This document shows positions 1 to 5,361 of a DNA stretch of 9,337 bases, piece after piece. The position numbers and the translations under genes were made by a program. Under the pieces are notes generated by a model. The model worked only from the letters and a program-made list of their open reading frames with translations. It ran no database searches and was not told the DNA's origin. How positions within the stretch are numbered: the first letter of the stretch is position 1; the number at the start of each line of letters is the position of its first letter. Source of the DNA: JABDDM01 sp038240295 (lineage in GTDB: Bacteria; Bacteroidota; Ignavibacteria; Palsa-1295); NCBI GenBank assembly GCA_038240295.1, contig JBBSDW010000130.1, forward strand, positions 1 to 9,337. The letters are read 5' to 3'.

Positions 1-168
1 ATTTTTGGCGCTGAAGCTAAATCCGTTAATAAAGAAGACGGCATCCGTTTCGACTTCGAACATTCGTGGCTCCACGCCCGCGCCTCGAACACGGAGCCCA
101 TCATCAGGCTCATCGCAGAAGCACCAACTGCGGTCGAAGCACAGCGACTCATCGATCGCGCCGCGTGA
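1..168 (+). CDS. Phosphomannomutase/phosphoglucomutase-superfamily enzyme, C-terminal end (partial)
   Basis: Only the last 55 residues are inside the window; the gene starts upstream. Enzymes of this alpha-D-phosphohexomutase superfamily move a phosphate between C1 and C6 of a hexose phosphate, feeding nucleotide-sugar and cell-wall precursor synthesis in the cytoplasm. The visible stretch carries RASNTEPIIRLIAEA at residues 27-41 of the fragment. This matches the C-terminal phosphate-binding loop (R-x-S-x-T-E-P-x-x-R) of domain 4. The tail is the usual short helix (TAVEAQRLIDRAA) ending in TGA at 166-168, so the gene looks intact at its 3' end. The exact substrate (mannose, glucose or glucosamine phosphate) cannot be told from this fragment. 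The last 11 bases of the gene lie inside a 20-bp direct repeat that recurs at 1117-1136. Confidence 0.85.
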   Translation: MFGAEAKSVNKEDGIRFDFEHSWLHARASNTEPIIRLIAEAPTAVEAQRLIDRAA

Positions 169-177
169 AACATTGAG
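158..177 (+). repeat. 20-bp direct repeat, left copy (att-like or target duplication)
   Basis: The 20 bases beginning GCGCCGCGTGAAAC and ending ATTGAG occur twice, identically, here and at 1117-1136. This copy spans the last residues and the TGA stop of the hexose-phosphate mutase gene plus 9 bases beyond it. The sequence between the copies holds only a decayed asparagine-synthetase-like gene. A repeat core at the 3' end of a gene that leaves the gene intact resembles an attachment site, but no integrase is present. A target duplication or a recombination scar would look the same. Confidence 0.8.
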
Positions 178-190
178 AGGGTGAGCTCAA

Positions 191-1108
191 ATGACCAGTG
201 GAATCTTTGGCACTGTAAGTTTCAAAGACGGCTACGCTTCGCAGCGTTATACTGGAGTATTTAGCGACAACGATCATGGTGATGGACAGGCGTGCAGATC
301 TATACGTTCTCCTTCGTCGTCCGCAATTTTTAGTGCTTCAACTCCACAGAGGAATGCGCAGGTGCCTTCACTCTGGCAGAGCCGCGATGGAGGGGGTTTG
401 CTCGCCGTACACGGCGAGATCATTCTCCGGAATGGAAACCTGCTCGTAGAAAAAAACTGGGAGGGGTCGGTCTTAGAATCCTTGATCGCCTCTCCAAAGC
501 AAACAGCCAATTCGTTTGATGGAGCGTTTGTGCTGGCGTTCTACAACGAACGGTTCAGAACACTTCTACTCGCTTCGGATCGATTCGGCAATTTCGCATT
601 GGACTATCGTTTACTCAAAGATGGAATCTCGTTCTCAACTCTCGCGTCGAGTCTTGCTCACCTGAACGGCCATGGCACTCTCGATAAAGTCGGGTTGGCG
701 TAGCAGCTTGCATTGGGCTATGTTATCGGCGGTAAGACGTTAATTAGCCACGTATCTCGACTTCAGGCAGCGTCGACGCTCGTAGCTAATGAATTGGGGA
801 TCACGGAGGAGCTATACTATCGCCCAAGGTATATTGCCAGAGCTCCTGCTTCAAAAACTCAGAAACACCGTTTGTTGAATACCTCAAGTTCGCACCACCC
901 ATTGGGCAAGCCGACTGATCTCTTAGTGGGACACCTTCCCGTTCTCCTCTCAATTCTTGAAGACAAAAAAGACGCGGTGCAAGATTTTGTCAATGAAGCG
1001 ACGCTCCTAAAAACAATCGCAAACTTGAGATCGGGCGACAGAACAGATCTATATTCTCTGGTACAGCTTGTCGATTTAGCCATACTTCTCTCATATCTCA
1101 AGGTGTGA
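191..1108 (+). pseudogene. Decayed asparagine-synthetase-like gene (glutamine amidotransferase-type N-domain, in-frame stop, synthetase domain lost)
   Basis: One reading frame of 305 sense and stop positions is interrupted by TAG at 701-703 (codon 171) and resumes in the same frame to TGA at 1106-1108. The first part resembles the class II glutamine amidotransferase domain of asparagine synthetase-like proteins: MTSGIFG at the start, DGAFVLAFYNE at 110-120 and ASDRFGNFALDY at 128-139. After the stop, QLALGYVIGGKTL is the typical link to the synthetase domain, and the family usually has an aliphatic or acidic residue where the stop lies. The SGGxDS ATP-pyrophosphatase motif and most of that domain are absent, although the last 40 residues resemble the family's C-terminal tail. 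Intact members have roughly 550-650 residues. The nucleophile Cys2 of active amidotransferases is also missing (MTSG instead of MCG), as in some lasso-peptide-cyclase-like relatives. A GAGAGGG sequence sits 9 bases before the ATG. I infer a nonfunctional remnant; its original product is unknown. Confidence 0.72.
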
Positions 1109-1116
1109 GCAAGTGA

Positions 1117-1136
1117 GCGCCGCGTGAAACATTGAG
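1117..1136 (+). repeat. 20-bp direct repeat, right copy
   Basis: This is the second perfect copy of the 158-177 repeat. It lies 8 bases after the end of the asparagine-synthetase-like pseudogene and 61 bases before the likely start of uppS. Removing one repeat plus the intervening bases (959 bp) would put the mutase stop codon about 70 bases before the uppS ATG. The hexamer GTGAGC also occurs just inside the cassette at both ends (181-186, 1105-1110), and again at 1113-1118, overlapping the edge of this repeat. Confidence 0.8.
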
Positions 1137-1175
1137 GTCGCGAGCGCGTTCGAAGTTCATCTGTGTCGAATGAGT

Positions 1176-1188
1176 GACACGTCGTGTC
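1176..1188. promoter_or_regulatory. Odd-length palindrome GACACG-T-CGTGTC upstream of uppS
   Basis: Two perfect 6-base arms are separated by one base, ending 9 bases before the preferred uppS ATG at 1198. A further GTGTC at 1163-1167 can pair with GACAC at 1176-1180. The one-base spacer is too short for an RNA hairpin, so a dimeric protein operator is the natural reading if it is functional. It could also be chance, and it would be coding if the GTG at 1174 were the true start. Confidence 0.3.
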
Positions 1189-1197
1189 TGTAGAGAT

Positions 1198-2169
1198 ATG
1201 AAGCATGCGAGAAAAGAGGCACTCCTTTTTCCTGAACCATTTAGCGCGCTCGGAGCATTCTTCTTCTACCGATCTGTCAAATTTTCTGGAGACAACGCCA
1301 CGAACCTCAAACGCCTTTTACGCCCGGAGCCTTACGCTCAAACGCCGGAGGACAAAGAAGTCCAGCGGCAGCTTTTGACCGGAGGTAATCTCCCCAAGCA
1401 CGTAGCTGTCATTATGGATGGCAACGGACGCTGGGCGCAGGAGCGCGGCCTTCCGCGTGTGGCGGGGCATCAGGCGGGTATCGCGAGTCTTCGAGATACG
1501 ACACGCGCCGCTCGCGAACTTGGCATCAATTATCTCACCGTCTACGCCTTTAGCACCGAAAATTGGAACAGGCCTCGCAAGGAAGTTTCGATGCTCATGC
1601 GGCTCTTGCTCAAGATGCTTCGCGAAGAGCTGAACGAGATGCGTGACAATGGAGTCCGCCTGAACACGATCGGCCAGACGAACGCACTTCCGAAAGAAGT
1701 GCAGCGCGAGCTTTTCGATGCGATGGATAAGACCGCGCAAAACGATCACATGACGCTAACGCTCGCGCTTTCCTATTCGGGCCGCTGGGATATCGTGCGC
1801 GCCATGCAGACATTGGCGCTCGATGTGCGCCGCGGCAAAATTTCTCCTGAAGATATTTCCGATTCGCTTGTCCGTTCCTATCTCACAACGCGCGATCTTC
1901 CCGATCCCGATCTCATGATCCGCACGAGCGGCGAAATGCGATTGTCCAATTTCCTTCTCTGGGAATTAGCCTACAGTGAGATTCACGTAACGCAGATCTA
2001 CTGGCCCGATTTCCGCCGCGAACATCTCTACGAAGCGATCCGCACCTACCAAACCCGCGAACGACGCTTCGGCATGACGGGCTCGCAGCTAAAACAGGAC
2101 GAAGTCGTCTCCGAAGAGCACCGTTCGTATGTTGATCGGTTGATTCGGACCATCACAGGCAATAACTGA
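1198..2169 (+). CDS. uppS: Isoprenyl transferase (undecaprenyl-diphosphate synthase family)
   Basis: This cis-prenyltransferase condenses isopentenyl diphosphate units onto farnesyl diphosphate to make the C55 lipid carrier for peptidoglycan and other surface glycans, at the cytoplasmic face of the membrane. From ATG 1198 it has 323 residues. The core starts at about residue 65 with LPKHVAVIMDGNGRWA (catalytic Asp74). FSTENWNRP follows at 118-126, LSYSGRWDIV at 191-200, and DPDLMIRTSGEMRLSNFLLW at 236-255. Arg242, Arg248 and Glu261 fall at the spacing of E. coli Arg194, Arg200 and Glu213, so the active site looks complete. Family members usually begin 15-25 residues before the core, so the first 45 or so residues here are an unusual extension. 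Possible starts are GTG 1174, ATG 1198 and TTG 1375, and none has a good ribosome-binding site. ATG 1198 is chosen as the only ATG. The pseudogene cassette lies immediately upstream. Confidence 0.93.
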   Translation: MKHARKEALLFPEPFSALGAFFFYRSVKFSGDNATNLKRLLRPEPYAQTPEDKEVQRQLLTGGNLPKHVAVIMDGNGRWAQERGLPRVAGHQAGIASLRDTTRAARELGINYLTVYAFSTENWNRPRKEVSMLMRLLLKMLREELNEMRDNGVRLNTIGQTNALPKEVQRELFDAMDKTAQNDHMTLTLALSYSGRWDIVRAMQTLALDVRRGKISPEDISDSLVRSYLTTRDLPDPDLMIRTSGEMRLSNFLLWELAYSEIHVTQIYWPDFRREHLYEAIRTYQTRERRFGMTGSQLKQDEVVSEEHRSYVDRLIRTITGNN

Positions 2170-2224
2170 TAAGTAGACAATTTGGGTAATGACGAAGGAA
2201 TTGAGTTGCAAGATTCAAGAATGA

Positions 2225-2413
2225 ATGTTCAGTGATGAACGCGCATTCACTTATCGGAATACTTCAGCGTTTGTCCCAAGCAGTAAGGTCCACGAGGCGA
2301 ATGGACATTCCACACTCACCGTCGAAGTTCTCCTTCGAGACACTCAGACGTTCGCACTATTGCCGACGGAATATCACGAGGTTATCGCAGTGGATCCCAA
2401 TGATCTGAGATGA
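2225..2413 (+). CDS. Small unknown ORF (62 residues)
   Basis: A short frame runs from ATG 2225 to TGA 2413 in the stretch between uppS and the outer-membrane protein gene. I do not recognise the protein. It is polar, with no signal peptide or membrane segment, and ends in TLTVEVLLRDTQTFALLPTEYHEVIAVDPNDLR, which has plausible beta-strand character. Just upstream in the same frame is ATG 2189 followed by 10 codons and a TGA at 2222-2224, directly before ATG 2225, so the frame could be a longer gene interrupted by one stop. Its own stop overlaps the next start as ATGA (2410-2413), as in translationally coupled genes. It may be a small real gene or a relic; I lean slightly to a relic because its neighbour is truncated. 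Confidence 0.35.
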   Translation: MFSDERAFTYRNTSAFVPSSKVHEANGHSTLTVEVLLRDTQTFALLPTEYHEVIAVDPNDLR

Positions 2414-2502
2414 TCCTTTCAAACGTCGAAATTCAGCGAGCGATCAATGAAGGACGTCTACTCCCAACTAAAGAATGCCTCGATCTGGGGTCACGTCCAT
2501 GA
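2410..2502 (+). pseudogene. Possible dCTP deaminase N-terminal fragment (30 residues)
   Basis: The frame opens with an ATGA overlap on the preceding small ORF and reads MILSNVEIQRAINEGRLL before ending after 30 residues. That opening closely resembles the first helix of dCTP deaminase/dUTPase-type proteins, which often begin MILSDxEIxxAIxEGR. The catalytic region, with its HAVDLRLG-like strand and active-site Glu, is absent. An intact enzyme would have roughly 160-190 residues. No continuation is visible in the other two frames before the promoter of the next gene. If the match is real, this is a truncated remnant. With only about 17 matching positions, chance resemblance is possible. Confidence 0.35.
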
Positions 2503-2554
2503 CCGTACTTAGAGAAATCCCAATTGCTGGAAACGCACTCGTTGTTGTTTTTCC

Positions 2555-2592
2555 TTGACACTCAACACCCCTCTCAGATTTAGCTATATTTG
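2555..2592 (+). promoter_or_regulatory. Candidate promoter for the outer-membrane protein gene
   Basis: TATATTTG at 2585-2592 exactly fits the Bacteroidota -7 element TAnnTTTG, 43 bases before the ATG at 2636. A TTGACA occurs at 2555-2560, but the 24-base gap is longer than usual for either a sigma-70 pair or the Bacteroidota -33/-7 pair. The -7 element is therefore the stronger half of the call. The interval 2503-2554 shows nothing else I can interpret. Confidence 0.45.
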
Positions 2593-2635
2593 TCGCTCGG
2601 AATCTTAGGACTTCAATCACAGCCTGTTAAAACTT

Positions 2636-3313
2636 ATGAAACGCTTAAGCTGGGGCCTCACACTTGCTGCTTTGTTTGTTACGTTGGGACTTTCGATCGT
2701 GCATGCGCAGGATACGGCATCGAGTCCGTTTGGTGCGAAGCGCCTGACGATCGGACCGGAGTTTCTCGGCGGCGGATCTGTCTATGCCGGCGATGTTCCA
2801 AACGGATTGAAGACCGACGCACGGTTTTCTTTTAATGCTGGCATCCTAGGCTATCTCAACATGACCCCATCGTTTGCGTTTGCGCTTGGGATTGTCTATG
2901 ATTCTCGTGGTATGAATTTTCATAACCAGAACGACGCCACGCAGCTTGAAAATACGACGCTCAACTATCTCTCGTTTCAGCCAGGGATCAAGTTCAAGGA
3001 TTTCACACTCGGGTTGGGAATCGGCATTCCGATGTCTGCTTCGATCGACAGGCAGATAACAGGATTTTCGGCGACGCCCGATATTGCAACGACGCTGCTC
3101 AGTACCCTTCTTGAACTTCGGATCGGTGGAACGGTACCGATCATGGAGGGCGAGTCAGGCGATTTGCGGTTTATCATCAACGGCAGCTATCCGCTATCGA
3201 AAGTGTATCAAAGCAGCGGCGGTATCACGTACCTTTCGATTCCAACTTCGAAGGATGGTCCTGTGCCCACCGTGCAAGCGGGACTCAGCTATCAGTTTGG
3301 CGTGAGTCATTAG
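2636..3313 (+). CDS. Outer-membrane beta-barrel protein, PorT-like/OmpA-barrel type
   Basis: The 225-residue product begins with a clear Sec signal peptide: basic MKR, a hydrophobic core at 5-22 and probable cleavage after VHA (residue 24, VHA|QD). The mature part alternates polar and hydrophobic residues in strand-like blocks, for example FSFNAGILGYLNM, FAFALGIVYDSRGMNF, LNYLSFQPGIKFKDFTLGLGIGIPM and LELRIGGTVPI. It ends in VQAGLSYQFGVSH, a typical last strand. Glycine- and aromatic-rich strands of this length suggest an 8-10 stranded barrel. Related FCB-group proteins are usually annotated only as outer-membrane beta-barrel or porin-family proteins, so ligand and role are unknown. It has its own candidate promoter and appears to be a single-gene unit. 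Confidence 0.75.
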   Translation: MKRLSWGLTLAALFVTLGLSIVHAQDTASSPFGAKRLTIGPEFLGGGSVYAGDVPNGLKTDARFSFNAGILGYLNMTPSFAFALGIVYDSRGMNFHNQNDATQLENTTLNYLSFQPGIKFKDFTLGLGIGIPMSASIDRQITGFSATPDIATTLLSTLLELRIGGTVPIMEGESGDLRFIINGSYPLSKVYQSSGGITYLSIPTSKDGPVPTVQAGLSYQFGVSH

Positions 3314-3318
3314 TTGGG

Positions 3319-3349
3319 AGTTCTTAGTTTGAGTGCTTAGTTCTTAGTT
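3319..3349 (+). repeat. Short direct repeat AGTTCTTAGTT, 20-base period
   Basis: AGTTCTTAGTT occurs at 3319-3329 and 3339-3349, with further TTAGTT units at 3310-3315 and around 3324-3341, just after the stop of the outer-membrane protein gene. The block is low in complexity. It could be a dispersed intergenic repeat or replication slippage. The rest of the gap to 3465 shows only a weak GTTGGG/CCCAAC inverted pair (3405-3410, 3442-3447) and no convincing promoter. Confidence 0.5.
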
Positions 3350-3465
3350 GAAAGACACTTCTCAATGATTTTCAAGTAGCTGGAGCGAGGATCATTTATG
3401 GGGAGTTGGGATAGATTGCTCGTGCTGCTCCGTTACAACTGCCCAACATTATTTAGCGCATAGTT

Positions 3466-3762
3466 ATGTCGATCCATCAAGCCGAAGCCAACGACACCGC
3501 TCTTTCCGAACTTGCCTACGCATCCGTTCGCAGCGTTCCGACCGTCGAACCGAACGATCGAAATCGGCTCGGGTATCATGTGTGGCTCTTTTTGCGTGGC
3601 GAGATTCCGACGCTTGAAAGCGCGATCCATCAGGCTCGCGCAAGGTATCAACCGAGGTCGCTTCCGATCGAAGACGTGATCGCGCATATTGAAAGCGAGA
3701 TCAAACAGATTCAGACCTCTGGCATGACGGTCAGCGAGCACGGCTCGATTGCTTCGCATTAA
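3466..3762 (+). CDS. Hypothetical protein (98 residues)
   Basis: I do not recognise this protein. It is soluble-looking, with no cysteine, no signal peptide and no membrane segment. The centre (residues 36-80) reads GYHVWLFLRGEIPTLESAIHQARARYQPRSLPIEDVIAHIESEIKQIQ, probably two helices. The coding look comes from codon use similar to the neighbours (frequent GATCG, CGA and CTT) and a clean ATG to TAA frame. There is no obvious ribosome-binding site, in keeping with other genes here. It lies 69 bases before the MarC-family gene on the same strand and may be co-transcribed with it. An overlapping minus-strand frame (3433-3819) is the competing interpretation, but it reads less like a protein. 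Confidence 0.6.
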   Translation: MSIHQAEANDTALSELAYASVRSVPTVEPNDRNRLGYHVWLFLRGEIPTLESAIHQARARYQPRSLPIEDVIAHIESEIKQIQTSGMTVSEHGSIASH

Positions 3763-3831
3763 TATTCGACAATCCGTCAGATTGTGCTCAGGTTTTGATT
3801 CCATCACCATTCGCCGCACAGTCCGGTCGAA

Positions 3832-4458
3832 GTGCTCTTGATACTCCTACAGCAATTTTTTCTCGTTTTTCTTCCGCTCTTTGTGGCGATCGATGTCTTC
3901 GGTACGCTTCCGATGTTCCTATCGATCACCGAAGGGGAGCAGGAGGTCCATAAGCGGACGATCGCTGGTGAAGCTTCGCTGACCGCGATGATCGTCGGCA
4001 CCTGTTTCCTGTTCGCCGGTCAGGCGATCATGCGCTTTCTTGGCATCACGATCAACGACTTTCGTGTCGCGGGCGGTATCATCCTGCTATGCTTTGCGGT
4101 CTACGATCTTCTTTTTTCGCACCTACAGCGAGAGCAATCGGGCGCGATCGACCTTGAAGCGGACGGTGGAAGGCGTTCGCTGGCGATCGTTCCGCTCGGC
4201 GTGCCGCTTGTGGTGGGCCCCGCAGCACTCACGGCCGTCCTCCTGCTTGCCGCTGAATACGGACCACTACTGACCGTGCTCGCATTCGGGCTCAATATCA
4301 TTCTCGTCTATTTCTTCTTTGCCTATTCCGGAGTCATCCTGCGCCGAGTCCCAAAAGCAGTGCTCCGGGCGATCAGTAAGGTCGTTGCGCTATTCCTCGC
4401 GGCGATCGCAGTGATGATGGTGCGAACGGGGCTTTCGCTAATGATCAAGATGCATTGA
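3832..4458 (+). CDS. MarC family integral membrane protein
   Basis: MarC-family proteins are inner-membrane proteins with about six helices. The E. coli namesake was once linked to multiple antibiotic resistance, a role not supported later, and the true function is unknown. The 208-residue product has hydrophobic segments near 4-20, 47-70, 77-95, 117-138, 145-166 and 181-205. The family hallmarks are visible: an Asp-x-x-Gly-x-x-Pro motif in the first segment (Asp21, Gly24, Pro27), GGIILLCFAVYDLL at 81-94, and VPLGVPLVVGPAALT at 120-134. The start is GTG 3832; an in-frame stop at 3796-3798 and the absence of an upstream ATG leave only GTG 3832 or TTG 3838. The length is normal for the family. 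It converges on the acetyltransferase gene with a 4-base gap. Confidence 0.9.
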   Translation: MLLILLQQFFLVFLPLFVAIDVFGTLPMFLSITEGEQEVHKRTIAGEASLTAMIVGTCFLFAGQAIMRFLGITINDFRVAGGIILLCFAVYDLLFSHLQREQSGAIDLEADGGRRSLAIVPLGVPLVVGPAALTAVLLLAAEYGPLLTVLAFGLNIILVYFFFAYSGVILRRVPKAVLRAISKVVALFLAAIAVMMVRTGLSLMIKMH

Positions 4459-4461
4459 TCA
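4442..4461. terminator. Small hairpin at the MarC/acetyltransferase convergence
   Basis: TGATCAA (4442-4448) and TTGATCA (4455-4461) form a perfect 7-bp stem with a 6-base loop, spanning the marC-family stop codon in the gap between two convergent genes. The position suits a shared terminator, but the stem is AT-rich and no U-run follows on either strand, so the call is weak. Confidence 0.25.
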
Positions 4462-4462
4462 G

Positions 4463-4951
4463 CTATAACTTGTTATTCTTGAACGTTGCGATCGCTGCCT
4501 CATCCATTCGAAAAACAGTCCATTCGTCCATCGGTTTTGCGCCGAGGCTTTTGTAGAATTCGATCGAGGGTGTGTTCCAGTCGAGGACTGCCCATTCCAT
4601 TCTTCCATAGTTGCGCTGGGAGGCGATCGCTGCGAGAGAACGGAGCAACGATTTCCCTATTCCTTTGCCGCGCAGCTGAGGCTTGACGAAGAGATCTTCG
4701 AGATAAAGACCAGGCTTGCCGAGGAAGGTCGAGAGGTTTGTGAAAAAAAGCGCGAAGCCCGCTGGCTCGTTTTCAAAAAATGCGACCATGCATTCGGCAG
4801 TTGGCCGCTCGCTGAACAAGCTCTCCTGAAGTTGTTCGATAGTGAGCACGAAATGATCGGCCAACTTTTCGTATTCGGCAAGTGCGAAAATGAGTTCGTG
4901 AATGATCGGAAGGTCTTCTTCGGTAGCGGGACGAATGTGAAGTTGAGTCAT
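4463..4951 (-). CDS. GNAT family N-acetyltransferase, spermidine/thialysine acetyltransferase-like
   Basis: GNAT enzymes transfer acetyl from acetyl-CoA to an amine. The 162-residue product is full length for a single GNAT domain. It opens with the usual first strand LHIRPATEEDLPIIHELI (4-21). GLYLEDLFVKPQLRGKGIGKSLL at 81-103 contains the acetyl-CoA pyrophosphate loop R/Q-x-x-G-x-G (Arg94-Gly99). RMEWAVLDWNTPSIEFYKSLGAKPMDEWTVFRM at 117-149 follows; this WxVLDWNxxxxxFYxxLGA block with MxEWxxxR is characteristic of the SSAT/thialysine acetyltransferase subgroup. The substrate is likely a polyamine or a lysine analogue, but specificity within this subgroup varies. The start is ATG at 4951. The gene is transcribed divergently from the AcpS run. 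Confidence 0.88.
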   Translation of the reverse strand: MTQLHIRPATEEDLPIIHELIFALAEYEKLADHFVLTIEQLQESLFSERPTAECMVAFFENEPAGFALFFTNLSTFLGKPGLYLEDLFVKPQLRGKGIGKSLLRSLAAIASQRNYGRMEWAVLDWNTPSIEFYKSLGAKPMDEWTVFRMDEAAIATFKNNKL

Positions 4952-4965
4952 AAGAAGAATTGTGA

Positions 4966-5009
4966 AGGTGCAAAGTTAAGCCTTCACGTCCTCAATCTAT
5001 TTTGCACCT
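4966..5009. promoter_or_regulatory. Inverted repeat AGGTGCAAA/TTTGCACCT in a divergent intergenic region
   Basis: Perfect 9-base arms lie at 4966-4974 and 5001-5009, 26 bases apart, between the divergent acetyltransferase and 91-residue genes. A second inverted pair, GTGAAGG/CCTTCAC (4962-4968, 4981-4987), overlaps the left arm. On the minus strand the left arm is part of TAACTTTG (4977-4970), an exact TAnnTTTG -7 element placed about 20 bases before the acetyltransferase ATG. On the plus strand the right arm is part of TATTTTG (4998-5004), one base short of that consensus. I infer divergent promoters sharing a control site. The rest of 4952-5068 has AAAGGAG at 5041-5047, too far (21 bases) from ATG 5069 to be a standard ribosome-binding site. 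Confidence 0.4.
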
Positions 5010-5068
5010 CTCGGTGTTGAATCTTCGTTGGTGAAAAAGCAAAGGAGCATGAGACAACGATCCATTGA

Positions 5069-5344
5069 ATGACGAACGAAGAATTCTTTGAAGAGCTGAA
5101 AGCGGTCGCAGGCGAACTTGGCATCCGGGTTCGATTTGAAACGGGCGATTTCGATGGCGGCTATTGCCTGCTGCGCGAGGAGAAAATGCTCGTGCTCAAT
5201 CGCCGTTCGACCGTGCCCAAAAAGATCCGCACGCTTTCACTTGGCCTCGCCGAATACGGGCTCAATGGGACGTACGTAAAGCCGAACGTTCGCGAAGCCA
5301 TCGAAGACGAGATCGCGAAGGCGATGCGCGAAGCAAATTCCTGA
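5069..5344 (+). CDS. Conserved-looking hypothetical protein (91 residues)
   Basis: The product is a small soluble alpha/beta protein. Residues 19-48 read IRVRFETGDFDGGYCLLREEKMLVLNRRST, followed by a helical middle and KPNVREAIEDEIAKAM at the end. The pattern strand, GG-x-C, strand, LN(K/R)R, then a helix and a terminal VREAIE recalls an uncharacterised short protein often seen in Bacteroidota/Chlorobi genomes; this is from memory and cannot be verified here. No catalytic motif is evident. It is the first gene of a tight run, 17 bases ahead of the metallo-hydrolase gene. The ATG at 5069 follows an in-frame-distinct 7-codon mini-ORF (5049-5072) whose stop overlaps this start, which may be incidental. 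Confidence 0.7.
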   Translation: MTNEEFFEELKAVAGELGIRVRFETGDFDGGYCLLREEKMLVLNRRSTVPKKIRTLSLGLAEYGLNGTYVKPNVREAIEDEIAKAMREANS

Positions 5345-5361
5345 ACCAAGAGCCCTGACGT

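Noticed and set aside
859..1206. A minus-strand frame across the cassette's right end
   Set aside because: Arg/Ser/Thr-rich composition and no domain; it crosses the repeat boundary and is best explained as a shadow of the pseudogene frame.
3405..3447. GTTGGG/CCCAAC inverted pair as a possible hairpin
   Set aside because: Six-base arms with a 31-base loop are expected by chance at this length.
3433..3819. A 128-codon minus-strand frame opposite the 98-residue gene
   Set aside because: Its composition and the codon use on the plus strand favour the plus-strand gene; it was kept only as a competing possibility.
5049..5072. Mini-ORF (7 codons) next to AAAGGAG, possibly a leader peptide
   Set aside because: Only one base separates AAAGGAG from its ATG, too close for initiation, and the peptide has no attenuator-like codon run.
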